Part shown: positions 5,780 through 12,240 of the stretch, piece by piece
Numbering within the stretch: position 1 is the first letter of the stretch
Layout: each line of letters begins with the position of its first letter
NCBI GenBank assembly: GCA_017548445.1
Contig: JAFYZZ010000017.1
Location: 1 to 13,657 of the forward strand
Reading direction: 5' to 3'
Length of the DNA stretch: 13,657 bases
DNA from: Bacteroidales bacterium
Lineage (GTDB): Bacteria > Bacteroidota > Bacteroidia > Bacteroidales > UBA932
Made by a program: the position numbers and the translations under genes
Notes under the pieces: model-generated
What the model was told of the DNA's origin: nothing
Seen by the model: the letters and a program-made list of their open reading frames with translations, nothing else
Database searches by the model: none

Positions 5780-5787
5780 TATCTTTG
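5780..5787 (+). promoter_or_regulatory. -7 element of the Nudix regulator gene
   Basis: TATCTTTG matches consensus exactly. No clear -33 TTTG is seen at 19-20 bp, so the promoter may be weak or activator-dependent. Transcription near 5794 gives a very short leader before the ATG at 5804. Confidence 0.7.
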
Positions 5788-5801
5788 CGTAGAATTTACG
5801 C
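5787..5801. promoter_or_regulatory. Putative operator GCGTAGAATTTACGC (site 1)
   Basis: Perfect GCGTA/TACGC inverted repeat with a 5-bp A/T centre, overlapping the last base of the -7 box and the expected transcription start. The same motif at the same offset precedes the creD-like gene. The position fits autorepression by the downstream winged-helix protein. Confidence 0.65.
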
Positions 5802-5803
5802 GC

Positions 5804-6487
5804 ATGTACACTTATCAATACCCCCACCCCGCTGTCACGACGGACTGCGTCATTTTCGGATACGATGTCCGGGAAGGACTGTCGGTCCTGCTGGTCCAGC
5901 GCGGCATCGACCCGTACAAGGGCCGCTGGGCTTTCCCCGGCGGCTTCCTGCAGATGGACGAGGACGCCGACACCGGCGCCCGGCGCGAGCTGAAGGAGGA
6001 AACGGGCTTCGAGGCGGCCTCCATCACCCAGTTCGGCACCTTCACCGCCGTGGACCGCGACCCGCGCGAGCGCGTCATCACGATCGCGTATATGGCGCTG
6101 GTGCGCAAAGGGAATGTACAGGGCGGCGACGATGCCGCCGACGCGCGCTGGTTCCCGGTCTCGGCCGTTCCGCCGCTGGCGTTCGACCACGACCGCATCC
6201 TGCGCATCGCGCTCGACCGCCTCAAGGAGCAGATCCATTTCCGCCCCGTGGGCTTCGAACTCCTGCCGGAGGTCTTCACGCTCCCGCAGCTGCAGGCCCT
6301 CTACGAGGCCATCCTCGGCGTGCGCTTCGACCGCCGCAACTTCGCCTCCAAGATGCTCAAGCTGGGCATCCTGACCCCGACGGGCGACCGTCCGGCCGAC
6401 GCGGCGCGCCGCATCCCGCAGGAATATCGATTCAATCCGCAGAAATATGAGGCGCTGAAGCAGAGCGGCTTCCGCCTCGAGTTCTAA
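5804..6487 (+). CDS. Nudix domain plus winged-helix regulator (NrtR/AraR-like)
   Basis: From the ATG at 5804 the protein has 227 residues; an in-frame ATG at 5741 lies upstream of the promoter and is not used. Residues 10-140 form a Nudix domain with an intact Nudix box, G47-x5-E53-x7-R61-E62-L-x-E65-E66-x-G-F, so hydrolysis of an ADP-ribose-type substrate is chemically possible. Residues 150-227 (from FELLPEVFTLPQLQALYEAI through DRRNFASKML to EYRFNPQKYEAL) match the C-terminal winged helix of the NrtR family. Known members repress NAD or, as AraR in Bacteroides, arabinose genes, and respond to ADP-ribose or sugars. A palindromic operator covers its own start site. It overlaps the TIR gene tail-to-tail. 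No NAD or arabinose genes are adjacent, so its regulon may be unusual. Confidence 0.88.
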   Translation: MYTYQYPHPAVTTDCVIFGYDVREGLSVLLVQRGIDPYKGRWAFPGGFLQMDEDADTGARRELKEETGFEAASITQFGTFTAVDRDPRERVITIAYMALVRKGNVQGGDDAADARWFPVSAVPPLAFDHDRILRIALDRLKEQIHFRPVGFELLPEVFTLPQLQALYEAILGVRFDRRNFASKMLKLGILTPTGDRPADAARRIPQEYRFNPQKYEALKQSGFRLEF

Positions 6488-7455
6488 TACCGGAAATTCT
6501 CCAGGAAACGGGCCAGGTTCATAAATCCTTCGAACCAGTGCCCGACCACCACGATGGCGCACTTGACCACGAGATAGACCAGGATCAGGTTCTCGGGGTC
6601 GTTCAGTTTCATCAGCGTCTGCTCCCGGCTCATCTGCCGGAAGAAGTTCTTGCGCGTGGGCGTCCGCGCGAAGCAGCTCAGCAGGATCACGCCCCAGCCC
6701 AGCGCCAGCAGCCCGGCGCAGATGAACAGGTCGATCCGGTCGGTGATGAACGCGGCACAGAGGAGCAGGCCGACAAGCAGCGCCGGCAGCAGGAACGCGC
6801 AGCGCCGGCGGCGCAGCATCCGCAGCACATAATAGATCGACAGCAGCAGGGTGGTCTCCCCCACGAACCCGATCAGGCCGCCGATGACCTCGCTGGTCTG
6901 CAGCGTCTTGGACCAGAGGAACAGATAGGTCAGCAGGGCGTAGATGCCCGTCAGCACCACAAGGGCGGCATACAGCGTGAACGACGTGATGCGCGGGAGC
7001 TTGCCGAACTGGATGCCCGTGGTCGTGTCGAAGGCCGGGTACTTGACCTGCGTCACGATGCGCTCCAGGGCCGCTTCCCTCCCCAGCTCCATCCAATCCA
7101 CATACTGCACGGAAGAAAGATAGAGGCTCACGGCATCGTCGTAAGCAGAATTGTCCAGGCGCACCGGGATGATGCGCTTGCCCAGCTGCGCGGCCGTGCT
7201 GATCTCCCGGAGCGTCCACTCGGAGGCGTTGGCCGCCTCGGTGGATAGGAACAGGAAGACGTCGCACTCCTTGATGTTGCGGGAGATGCGGGCGGCATAC
7301 GTGTCGCCGCCGGCCAGCTGCTCGCGGTCGAGCCAGTAGCTGATCCCCTCCCGCCTGAACGCCGCCAGGATGCTGTCCACGCAGTTGCCGGGGACCGCAC
7401 TGCCGTCCGCGGCAATGTAGTCCTTCTTGGCATAACTGATGAAAACCTGGGCCAT
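6484..7455 (-). CDS. TIR-domain protein with five C-terminal transmembrane segments
   Basis: This 323-residue protein starts with a TIR domain (residues 1-140): VFISYAKKD at 4-12, the ISYWLDREQLAGGD strand/BB-loop region at 38-51, and the FLFLS strand at 67-71. SEWTLRE at 78-84 matches the S-x-W-x-x-x-E active-site pattern of NAD-cleaving bacterial TIR domains, with Glu84 the presumed catalytic residue. Five hydrophobic segments follow, near 158-181, 188-213, 219-238, 241-263 and 288-308. The TIR part is thus a cytosolic head on a membrane module. Such TIR-membrane fusions occur in abortive-infection and stress systems. The role here is unproven. The TAG overlaps the Nudix gene's TAA by three bases on the opposite strand. 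The promoter leaves almost no leader. Confidence 0.88.
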   Translation of the reverse strand: MAQVFISYAKKDYIAADGSAVPGNCVDSILAAFRREGISYWLDREQLAGGDTYAARISRNIKECDVFLFLSTEAANASEWTLREISTAAQLGKRIIPVRLDNSAYDDAVSLYLSSVQYVDWMELGREAALERIVTQVKYPAFDTTTGIQFGKLPRITSFTLYAALVVLTGIYALLTYLFLWSKTLQTSEVIGGLIGFVGETTLLLSIYYVLRMLRRRRCAFLLPALLVGLLLCAAFITDRIDLFICAGLLALGWGVILLSCFARTPTRKNFFRQMSREQTLMKLNDPENLILVYLVVKCAIVVVGHWFEGFMNLARFLENFRY

Positions 7456-7462
7456 ACGTTCA

Positions 7463-7470
7463 CAAAGATA
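7463..7470 (-). promoter_or_regulatory. -7 element of the TIR gene
   Basis: TATCTTTG on the minus strand, only 7 bp before the ATG, so the mRNA may be leaderless or nearly so. A single GCGTA half-site (7469-7473) overlaps it. No good -33 box is visible. Confidence 0.6.
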
Positions 7471-7490
7471 CGCAACTCCGTGGAAATCAC

Positions 7491-7505
7491 TTCAGCGAAG
7501 CTGAA
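7491..7505. repeat. Inverted repeat TTCAGC-GAA-GCTGAA between divergent promoters
   Basis: A perfect 6-bp inverted repeat with a 3-bp spacer, in the intergenic region between the TIR and creD-like genes. It overlaps the TIR -33 region. No U-run follows on either strand typical of a terminator, so an operator is possible. Confidence 0.5.
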
Positions 7506-7513
7506 AAAATTTT

Positions 7514-7528
7514 ATGTAATTTTTACGC
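7514..7528. promoter_or_regulatory. Degenerate copy of the operator (site 3)
   Basis: ATGTAATTTTTACGC keeps the TACGC half and spacing, and on the opposite strand agrees with site 1 at 12 of 15 positions. It lies just upstream of the creD -33 box, 52 bp (about five helical turns) from site 2, a spacing that would allow looping. Confidence 0.4.
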
Positions 7529-7534
7529 AAAATA

Positions 7535-7566
7535 TTTGGAAATCTCAAACTGCCCTCCTATCTTTG
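7535..7566 (+). promoter_or_regulatory. Promoter of the creD-like gene
   Basis: TTTG (7535-7538), 20-bp spacer, TATCTTTG (7559-7566). It overlaps operator site 2 by one base. Confidence 0.8.
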
Positions 7567-7580
7567 CGTAAAATTAACGC
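7566..7580. promoter_or_regulatory. Putative operator GCGTAAAATTAACGC (site 2)
   Basis: Inverted repeat GCGT-N7-ACGC, identical to site 1 at 13 of 15 positions. It begins at the final G of TATCTTTG exactly as site 1 does, covering the transcription start of the creD-like gene. Confidence 0.65.
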
Positions 7581-7588
7581 ATACGATT

Positions 7589-8800
7589 ATGAACTTCAAG
7601 ACCTCCCTCCCCGTCAAGATCGCGTTCATCGCCCTCTTCACCCTCCTGCTCCTCATCCCCCTGGCCATGGTGAAGGAACAGATCCACGACCGCCAGTACG
7701 CCGCCGAAGGCAGCCAGCACGAAGTGGCCGAGAGCTGGGGCAACGCCCAGGTCCTCGCCGGCCCGGCCCTCGAGTTCACCTACGAAGTCCCCGTCGAAGA
7801 GAATGGCAAGATCATCTGGAACAGCATCACGCAAACGGTCTACCCCCACCGCCTGGACTACGACATCGACCTCACCACCCAGATCCTCCACCGCTCCATC
7901 TACGACATCCAGGTCTATGGTTCCGAGATCCTGGCCACGGGCGACTTCGTCCTTCCGGCCGCCCTCAGCCAGCAAACGCTGACCGGCCAGCAAGTCCGGA
8001 TCAACCTCACCGACCTGCGCGGCATCGACGGCGCCGTCGAGTTCCGGCTCGGCGACCAGCAGGTCGGAATGCGCTCGCTCAGCGAGCCCATCACCCTGGA
8101 CGCCGACCTGATGGACGGCAAGACGGCCCTCCCCTTCCAGCTCCGCCTCCACGTCCGCGGCTCCGCCTCGATGATGGTCCGTCCCTACGGCGAGACCACC
8201 GAAGTCCGGATGCATTCCAACTGCCCCGACCCTTCTTTCTGCGGCGACTTCCTCCCCGCGGAGCGGGAGATCACGGAAGACGGCTTCACGGCCCGCTGGG
8301 TCGTCTCGGAGATCAACCGCGGCCGGCCTGACGCCACCGCTTTCGGCGTCAACCTCCTCCCGGGCGTGACGCAGTACCAGAAGACGATGCGCTCCGCCAA
8401 ATACGGCATCATCATCATCCTGCTGGTCTTCGTCGCCGGCCTCGCGGTCGAGTTGGTGAGCAAGAAACGGATCAGCGCGCTCCAGTACCTGATCATCGGC
8501 CTGTCGCTGATCCTCTTCTACTCGCTGGTACTGGCCTTCTCGGAATTCATGAGCTTCGGCCTGGCCTACTTTCTCGCAGCCCTGATGACCGTCACGGCCC
8601 TGTTCGGCTACTTTCGCGGCATCCTGCGCGACCGCGTCGCGTGGGTCCTGACGGGCTTCGTCGCGCTCGCCTACTCGCTCAGCTACTTACTGCTTCAAAT
8701 GGAAAACTTCGCCTTCCTCGCAGGCACGCTCATCCTCTTCATCCTGCTCGTGGGCGTGATGTACCTCACCCGCAACCTGAACAAGGAGGGAGAAGCGTAA
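7589..8800 (+). CDS. creD: CreD-like inner-membrane protein
   Basis: This 403-residue protein (E. coli CreD is about 450) matches the CreD/Cet family. It has an N-terminal membrane segment (10-27), a large periplasmic domain with family landmarks at 49-60 (SWGNAQVLAGPA), 99-120 (ILHRSIYDIQVYGSEILATGDF read as the RGIY-V-VY-G-F pattern) and 251-272 (FGVNLLPGVTQYQKTMRSAKY), then five membrane segments near 271-291, 297-318, 323-344, 349-369 and 372-394. In Enterobacteria creD belongs to the CreBC regulon and affects envelope integrity and colicin tolerance; its molecular activity is unknown. No creBC-type kinase or regulator is adjacent. Instead the promoter carries the palindrome shared with the Nudix regulator, and the gene is divergent from the TIR gene. 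It converges on wzc with only 6 bp between stops. Confidence 0.9.
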   Translation: MNFKTSLPVKIAFIALFTLLLLIPLAMVKEQIHDRQYAAEGSQHEVAESWGNAQVLAGPALEFTYEVPVEENGKIIWNSITQTVYPHRLDYDIDLTTQILHRSIYDIQVYGSEILATGDFVLPAALSQQTLTGQQVRINLTDLRGIDGAVEFRLGDQQVGMRSLSEPITLDADLMDGKTALPFQLRLHVRGSASMMVRPYGETTEVRMHSNCPDPSFCGDFLPAEREITEDGFTARWVVSEINRGRPDATAFGVNLLPGVTQYQKTMRSAKYGIIIILLVFVAGLAVELVSKKRISALQYLIIGLSLILFYSLVLAFSEFMSFGLAYFLAALMTVTALFGYFRGILRDRVAWVLTGFVALAYSLSYLLLQMENFAFLAGTLILFILLVGVMYLTRNLNKEGEA

Positions 8801-8806
8801 GCGGGG

Positions 8807-11299
8807 CTAAACGTCCTGGGACTTCGTCCGGGAGCCCTCTTTGTCGAAGCCGTAGCCATAGCCGTAACCGTAGCCATAGCCTGCGCCACAACCGGAGCCA
8901 TACCCTACGCCATAGCCATAACGATATTTCCTGGCGTTGCGGTTGAAATCGTTGAGGACGATGCAGAGATTGCGGATCGGATTGACCTTGCTGCGCGCGG
9001 CGGCATCGATCTCCCGGAGGAGTTTCAGGGACGTATAGTCACAACGCACCACGAACAGGGTCGCGTCCACGCTCTTGTTGATGATGGACGAATCGGCCAC
9101 CGGGAAATACGGGGTGCTGTCCAGGATGACATAATCATAGCGCCCACGCAGTTCAGCCAGCAGCGCCTCGTGCTTCCCCTGGGCCAGCAGCTCGTTCGGG
9201 TCCTGCGGGATCTGGCCGGCCGGGAGCAGGTCCAGGTGGTGGCTGACGCCGCTCGGGACGATGATTTCGTCCACCGACGTCTTCCGCCCGTACAGATAGC
9301 CGACGAGCGAACACTGGGGATCCGGCACCTCGAAATGGAAAATCTGCGGCAGGGCCGGCTTGCGCAGGTCCATCCCGACCAGGACGACCTTCTTGCCCAC
9401 ATAGGCCAGGGCCAGCGCAAGGTTGGCCGCCACGAAGGACTTGCCCTCGCCCAGCACGGACGACGTGACCTGGATGACGGACGCCCCTTCCAGCGACTGG
9501 ACCGTGGTCCGGAGCATCCGGAACGACTCGCAGAGCGGATCGTGGCCGCCGCGCGGAATCAGCGAATAGCCCTTCGTCCCGCTGCTCGGCAGGACCGCCA
9601 GGACGGGCGCGTCCACGACGCCCTCCACGTCCGCCTTGGTCTCCACCTTACTCCGCGCGTAAGCGCGCGCACGCTCGATGCACGGGCAGATCGCGAAGCC
9701 GAGGAAAAGGGCGAGCAGGTAGGTCATCCGCTTGTTGGGCGAAACGGGCGCACTGGCGCCGAAGGCCGGCTCGATCACGCGGAAGGAATCCTCCTCGCCG
9801 TACATCGTGATCATATTCTCCTCCCGCTTCTGCTGCAGCAGCTGATATAGCGGTTCGATGACTTCCAGTTTGCGCGACAGCTGCTGGAGCTCCAGCTGCT
9901 GCTGCGGGATCGCGGCGATCTGGCTCCGGTTGCGGTTGAGCACCTTCTCCAGTTCCTGCTCGCGCAGGGAATAGACCCGCACGAGATTCGCCAGCGACAG
10001 CTCGATGTTCTTGCGGCTGACTTCCAGTTCCGTATTCACCGAGAGGACCTTGGGGTTGTTCTCGGAAGAGTTCGCCACCATCCGGTTGCGGTCCACGATC
10101 TTGTCGTTGTAGTCCTTGATCGCCTCGACCAGGGTGCTGCCCGTGATGCCGAGGTTGGAAGGCACCGCCCGGTAGAGGCCCTGGGGCGTCTCGTCCATAT
10201 AGGCGGTGATCATATTCAGGATCTGCAGCTGGAGCCGCACGTCCGTCAGCTGATCCCGGTAGGACATATCGCTGACGATCGTCAGGTCGGTCTGCGAATC
10301 GCTGTTGACCAGCGCGCGGGCGGACTGGTAGTCCTTGTAGCCGGACTCGGCGTCGCGCAGCTGGTCGGAGATCTCCCGGAGCCGCCCGTCGATGAAGTCG
10401 ATGACATTCAAGGTATTCTGTTCCTTATACTTGCGCGTATCCATATTGGACACGTTCACCAGCGTATTGAGGACGTCGGCCGCACGGGTCGGCGAAGAAT
10501 CGGTGAAGGAGGCGATGACCACGTCCGTGCGGTTGGACTTGCTGCCCTGGACCGTTACGGTCAGGCGCTCCACGAGGCTCCGCGCCGTCGCGTACGGGGT
10601 GCGCCAGCTGGCGACATAACGGCTGCCCGCCACCATCTCGCGCGGCAGGTCCAGCGCCAGCACCAGCTTGGAACCGTCCAGCCGGATCGTGTCGCCATAG
10701 GCGAACTGCGTCTTCTCCAGCTTGCGCTTCTCGCCGTCCACCAGGAACTCGTCCAGCTGGAAGGCGCCGTCGGAAACGTGCTTGAATCCCAGGGTAAGCG
10801 AAGAAGGCAGCAGGGCCTCCGGGTAATCCGGATCCGGGACATAGCACAGCCGGAACGGGTTGTTGCCGTAGAATTCCGTCTTCTTGCAGGCGAACAGCTT
10901 CCGCATCAGCGCGGACTTTCCCTTGCCGACCGGCACCTTGTACTGGTAGTACCGGGTATTCAGGTTCAGCTGCTCCACCACCTGCCGCATCAGCGACGGA
11001 CTGCGGAGGATGAACACTTCGTTGTCCATCCGCTTGTTGCCCGAGGCGTCCGCGACGCCGGGCAGCGCCAGTTCCGCGTTGATGCTGTTCTCGTTGCCGT
11101 TCAGTTTCATCCAGGTCGTGCGCTCATAGACCGGGGTCTTGAAGCGCAGGTAGCAGAAAGCCACGACCAGCGCGACCGCCACGGCCAGGACGATCCACAC
11201 GCGCAGCCGCCAGAGATAATCCAGAAGCTCCCGGATGAGGACGCTGCCGTCCGTCACCTGCATCTGCCCGTTGGGCTTGCGATTGTCACATTCTCCCAT
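8807..11299 (-). CDS. Wzc-like polysaccharide co-polymerase / tyrosine autokinase
   Basis: This 830-residue inner-membrane protein combines a Wzz-type chain-length domain with a BY-kinase. The first membrane segment lies at about 33-52, with a large periplasmic coiled-coil-rich part up to about 520. The second segment is near 525-541, preceded by the proline-containing VSPNKRM. The cytosolic kinase has Walker A at 613-621 (SSVLGEGKS, Lys620), Walker A' at 638-646 (VVLVGMDLR, Asp644) and Walker B at 723-729 (YVILDST, Asp727). Residues 792-818 are a Tyr/Gly tail with nine tyrosines, the expected autophosphorylation cluster. It controls polymer length and export together with the Wza-like lipoprotein, whose stop lies 3 bp upstream. 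No glycosyltransferase, Wzx or Wzy gene follows in the window. Confidence 0.93.
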   Translation of the reverse strand: MGECDNRKPNGQMQVTDGSVLIRELLDYLWRLRVWIVLAVAVALVVAFCYLRFKTPVYERTTWMKLNGNENSINAELALPGVADASGNKRMDNEVFILRSPSLMRQVVEQLNLNTRYYQYKVPVGKGKSALMRKLFACKKTEFYGNNPFRLCYVPDPDYPEALLPSSLTLGFKHVSDGAFQLDEFLVDGEKRKLEKTQFAYGDTIRLDGSKLVLALDLPREMVAGSRYVASWRTPYATARSLVERLTVTVQGSKSNRTDVVIASFTDSSPTRAADVLNTLVNVSNMDTRKYKEQNTLNVIDFIDGRLREISDQLRDAESGYKDYQSARALVNSDSQTDLTIVSDMSYRDQLTDVRLQLQILNMITAYMDETPQGLYRAVPSNLGITGSTLVEAIKDYNDKIVDRNRMVANSSENNPKVLSVNTELEVSRKNIELSLANLVRVYSLREQELEKVLNRNRSQIAAIPQQQLELQQLSRKLEVIEPLYQLLQQKREENMITMYGEEDSFRVIEPAFGASAPVSPNKRMTYLLALFLGFAICPCIERARAYARSKVETKADVEGVVDAPVLAVLPSSGTKGYSLIPRGGHDPLCESFRMLRTTVQSLEGASVIQVTSSVLGEGKSFVAANLALALAYVGKKVVLVGMDLRKPALPQIFHFEVPDPQCSLVGYLYGRKTSVDEIIVPSGVSHHLDLLPAGQIPQDPNELLAQGKHEALLAELRGRYDYVILDSTPYFPVADSSIINKSVDATLFVVRCDYTSLKLLREIDAAARSKVNPIRNLCIVLNDFNRNARKYRYGYGVGYGSGCGAGYGYGYGYGYGFDKEGSRTKSQDV
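8846..8926. repeat. Imperfect hexamer repeat encoding the Tyr-Gly tail of Wzc
   Basis: Imperfect tandem hexamers of the types CCATAG, CCGTAG and CCGTAA on the plus strand encode alternating Gly-Tyr on the minus strand. Such a tract can expand or contract by slippage in steps of two residues without a frameshift. Confidence 0.85.
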
Positions 11300-11302
11300 G
11301 GC

Positions 11303-12079
11303 TTATCTGACTAGGCTGATGATGGCGATGATGGTCGAGATGGAAGACAGGACCGCCGTCCAGATGCCCGTCGCGTTGTTCTTGGTCATCAGGCGGGCCG
11401 AACTGGGCGAGACATACAGGATGTCGTTCTGTTGCAGATAGAAATACGGCGAGTCCAGCAGCGAACTCTCGCGCAGGTCGATGCGGTAGTGCTGCATCAC
11501 GCCGTCCACCTCGCGCAGCAGCAGGACGCAGTCGCGGCGGGCGGCCACGGTCAGGTCGCCGGCCATGCCCAGCGCCTGCAGGACGTTGACGCGCTCGGTC
11601 TTGTAGGTATAGGTCCCCGGCGAATTGACCTCGCCCAGGACCGTGATCTTGTAGTTCTTGAAGTTGACGTAGATGATGGGGTTCTTCACGTCCTTGCCGA
11701 TCTCCTCCGTCAGGTAGTCGATCAGCTCCAGACGCGTCATACCCTCCACGTGGATGCGGCCGAGGACGGGGAAGTTGATGTCTCCGTTGGTATCCACCAG
11801 GAAGGACATCATCGGGGTCTCCGGCTCGTTGTGGGTCGTGAAGCCCGAGGTAATGTCGGCCAGGGTCATGTTGTACGGGTCCGTCACCGTCTTGTCGGGG
11901 CCGCTGACGATGATCTTCAGCTCGTCATCCCGCTTGATGACCAGCTCGTAGTGTCTGGTCAGCTCCCCCAGCGTCGCTTCGTCGATATCCTGGAAATACA
12001 GGAGATCCCTGGAGGTCGCGCATCCCACCAGGATCAAGCTGCAGACGAACAGGACGATTCTACTAACAACCGGTTTCAT
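11303..12079 (-). CDS. Wza-like polysaccharide export lipoprotein
   Basis: I choose the ATG at 12079 (258 residues), which gives a signal peptide with lipobox LVGC and Cys20; the longer frame to 12166 would run through the promoter. Residues 43-140 form the polysaccharide export (Poly_export) domain, including RDDELKIIVSG and DINFPVLGRIHVEGMT. An SLBB domain starts at 144 with KITVLGEVNSPGTYTY. The C-terminus (239-257) is hydrophobic, as in Bacteroidota members, and may be the membrane-spanning helix of the octameric outer-membrane channel. The protein exports capsular or exopolysaccharide in partnership with Wzc, encoded 3 bp downstream. It is divergent from a membrane-anchored AraC regulator, 161 bp away. 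Confidence 0.92.
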   Translation of the reverse strand: MKPVVSRIVLFVCSLILVGCATSRDLLYFQDIDEATLGELTRHYELVIKRDDELKIIVSGPDKTVTDPYNMTLADITSGFTTHNEPETPMMSFLVDTNGDINFPVLGRIHVEGMTRLELIDYLTEEIGKDVKNPIIYVNFKNYKITVLGEVNSPGTYTYKTERVNVLQALGMAGDLTVAARRDCVLLLREVDGVMQHYRIDLRESSLLDSPYFYLQQNDILYVSPSSARLMTKNNATGIWTAVLSSISTIIAIISLVR

Positions 12080-12108
12080 CTTTTTACGCTTAGTGTTATC
12101 AAGATTTA

Positions 12109-12116
12109 CAAAAATA
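12109..12116 (-). promoter_or_regulatory. -7 element of the wza-wzc operon
   Basis: TATTTTTG on the minus strand, about 29 bp before the ATG at 12079. No good -33 box is seen, consistent with a need for an activator. Confidence 0.5.
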
Positions 12117-12215
12117 GCCGAAACGGATGAAAGGGCTGTATCCGCTACGCACATATTTGTACTCACGAAGCATAAAAAATTGCTGAAAGAGAATGATTTC
12201 CAACGTTTTTTTAAT

Positions 12216-12223
12216 TATATTCG
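12216..12223 (+). promoter_or_regulatory. -7 element of the AraC-type regulator gene
   Basis: TATATTCG, a one-base variant of consensus, lies 17 bp before the ATG at 12241. It supports that start over the in-frame ATG at 12193. The -33 region is weak. Confidence 0.5.
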
Positions 12224-12240
12224 TGAACTGGAACCTGCCT

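Noticed and set aside
5591..7267. 558-codon minus-strand frame running through the TIR and Nudix genes
   Set aside because: The upstream part is a frame-shadow of the TIR gene. The last 60 or so residues, in the A/T-rich spacer, look somewhat protein-like but have no start codon nearby and no family I recognise.
12081..12090. GCGTA half-site upstream of the Wza-like gene as a fourth operator copy
   Set aside because: Only one half is present (minus-strand GCGTAAAAAG), without a TACGC partner and not at the promoter offset seen in sites 1 and 2.
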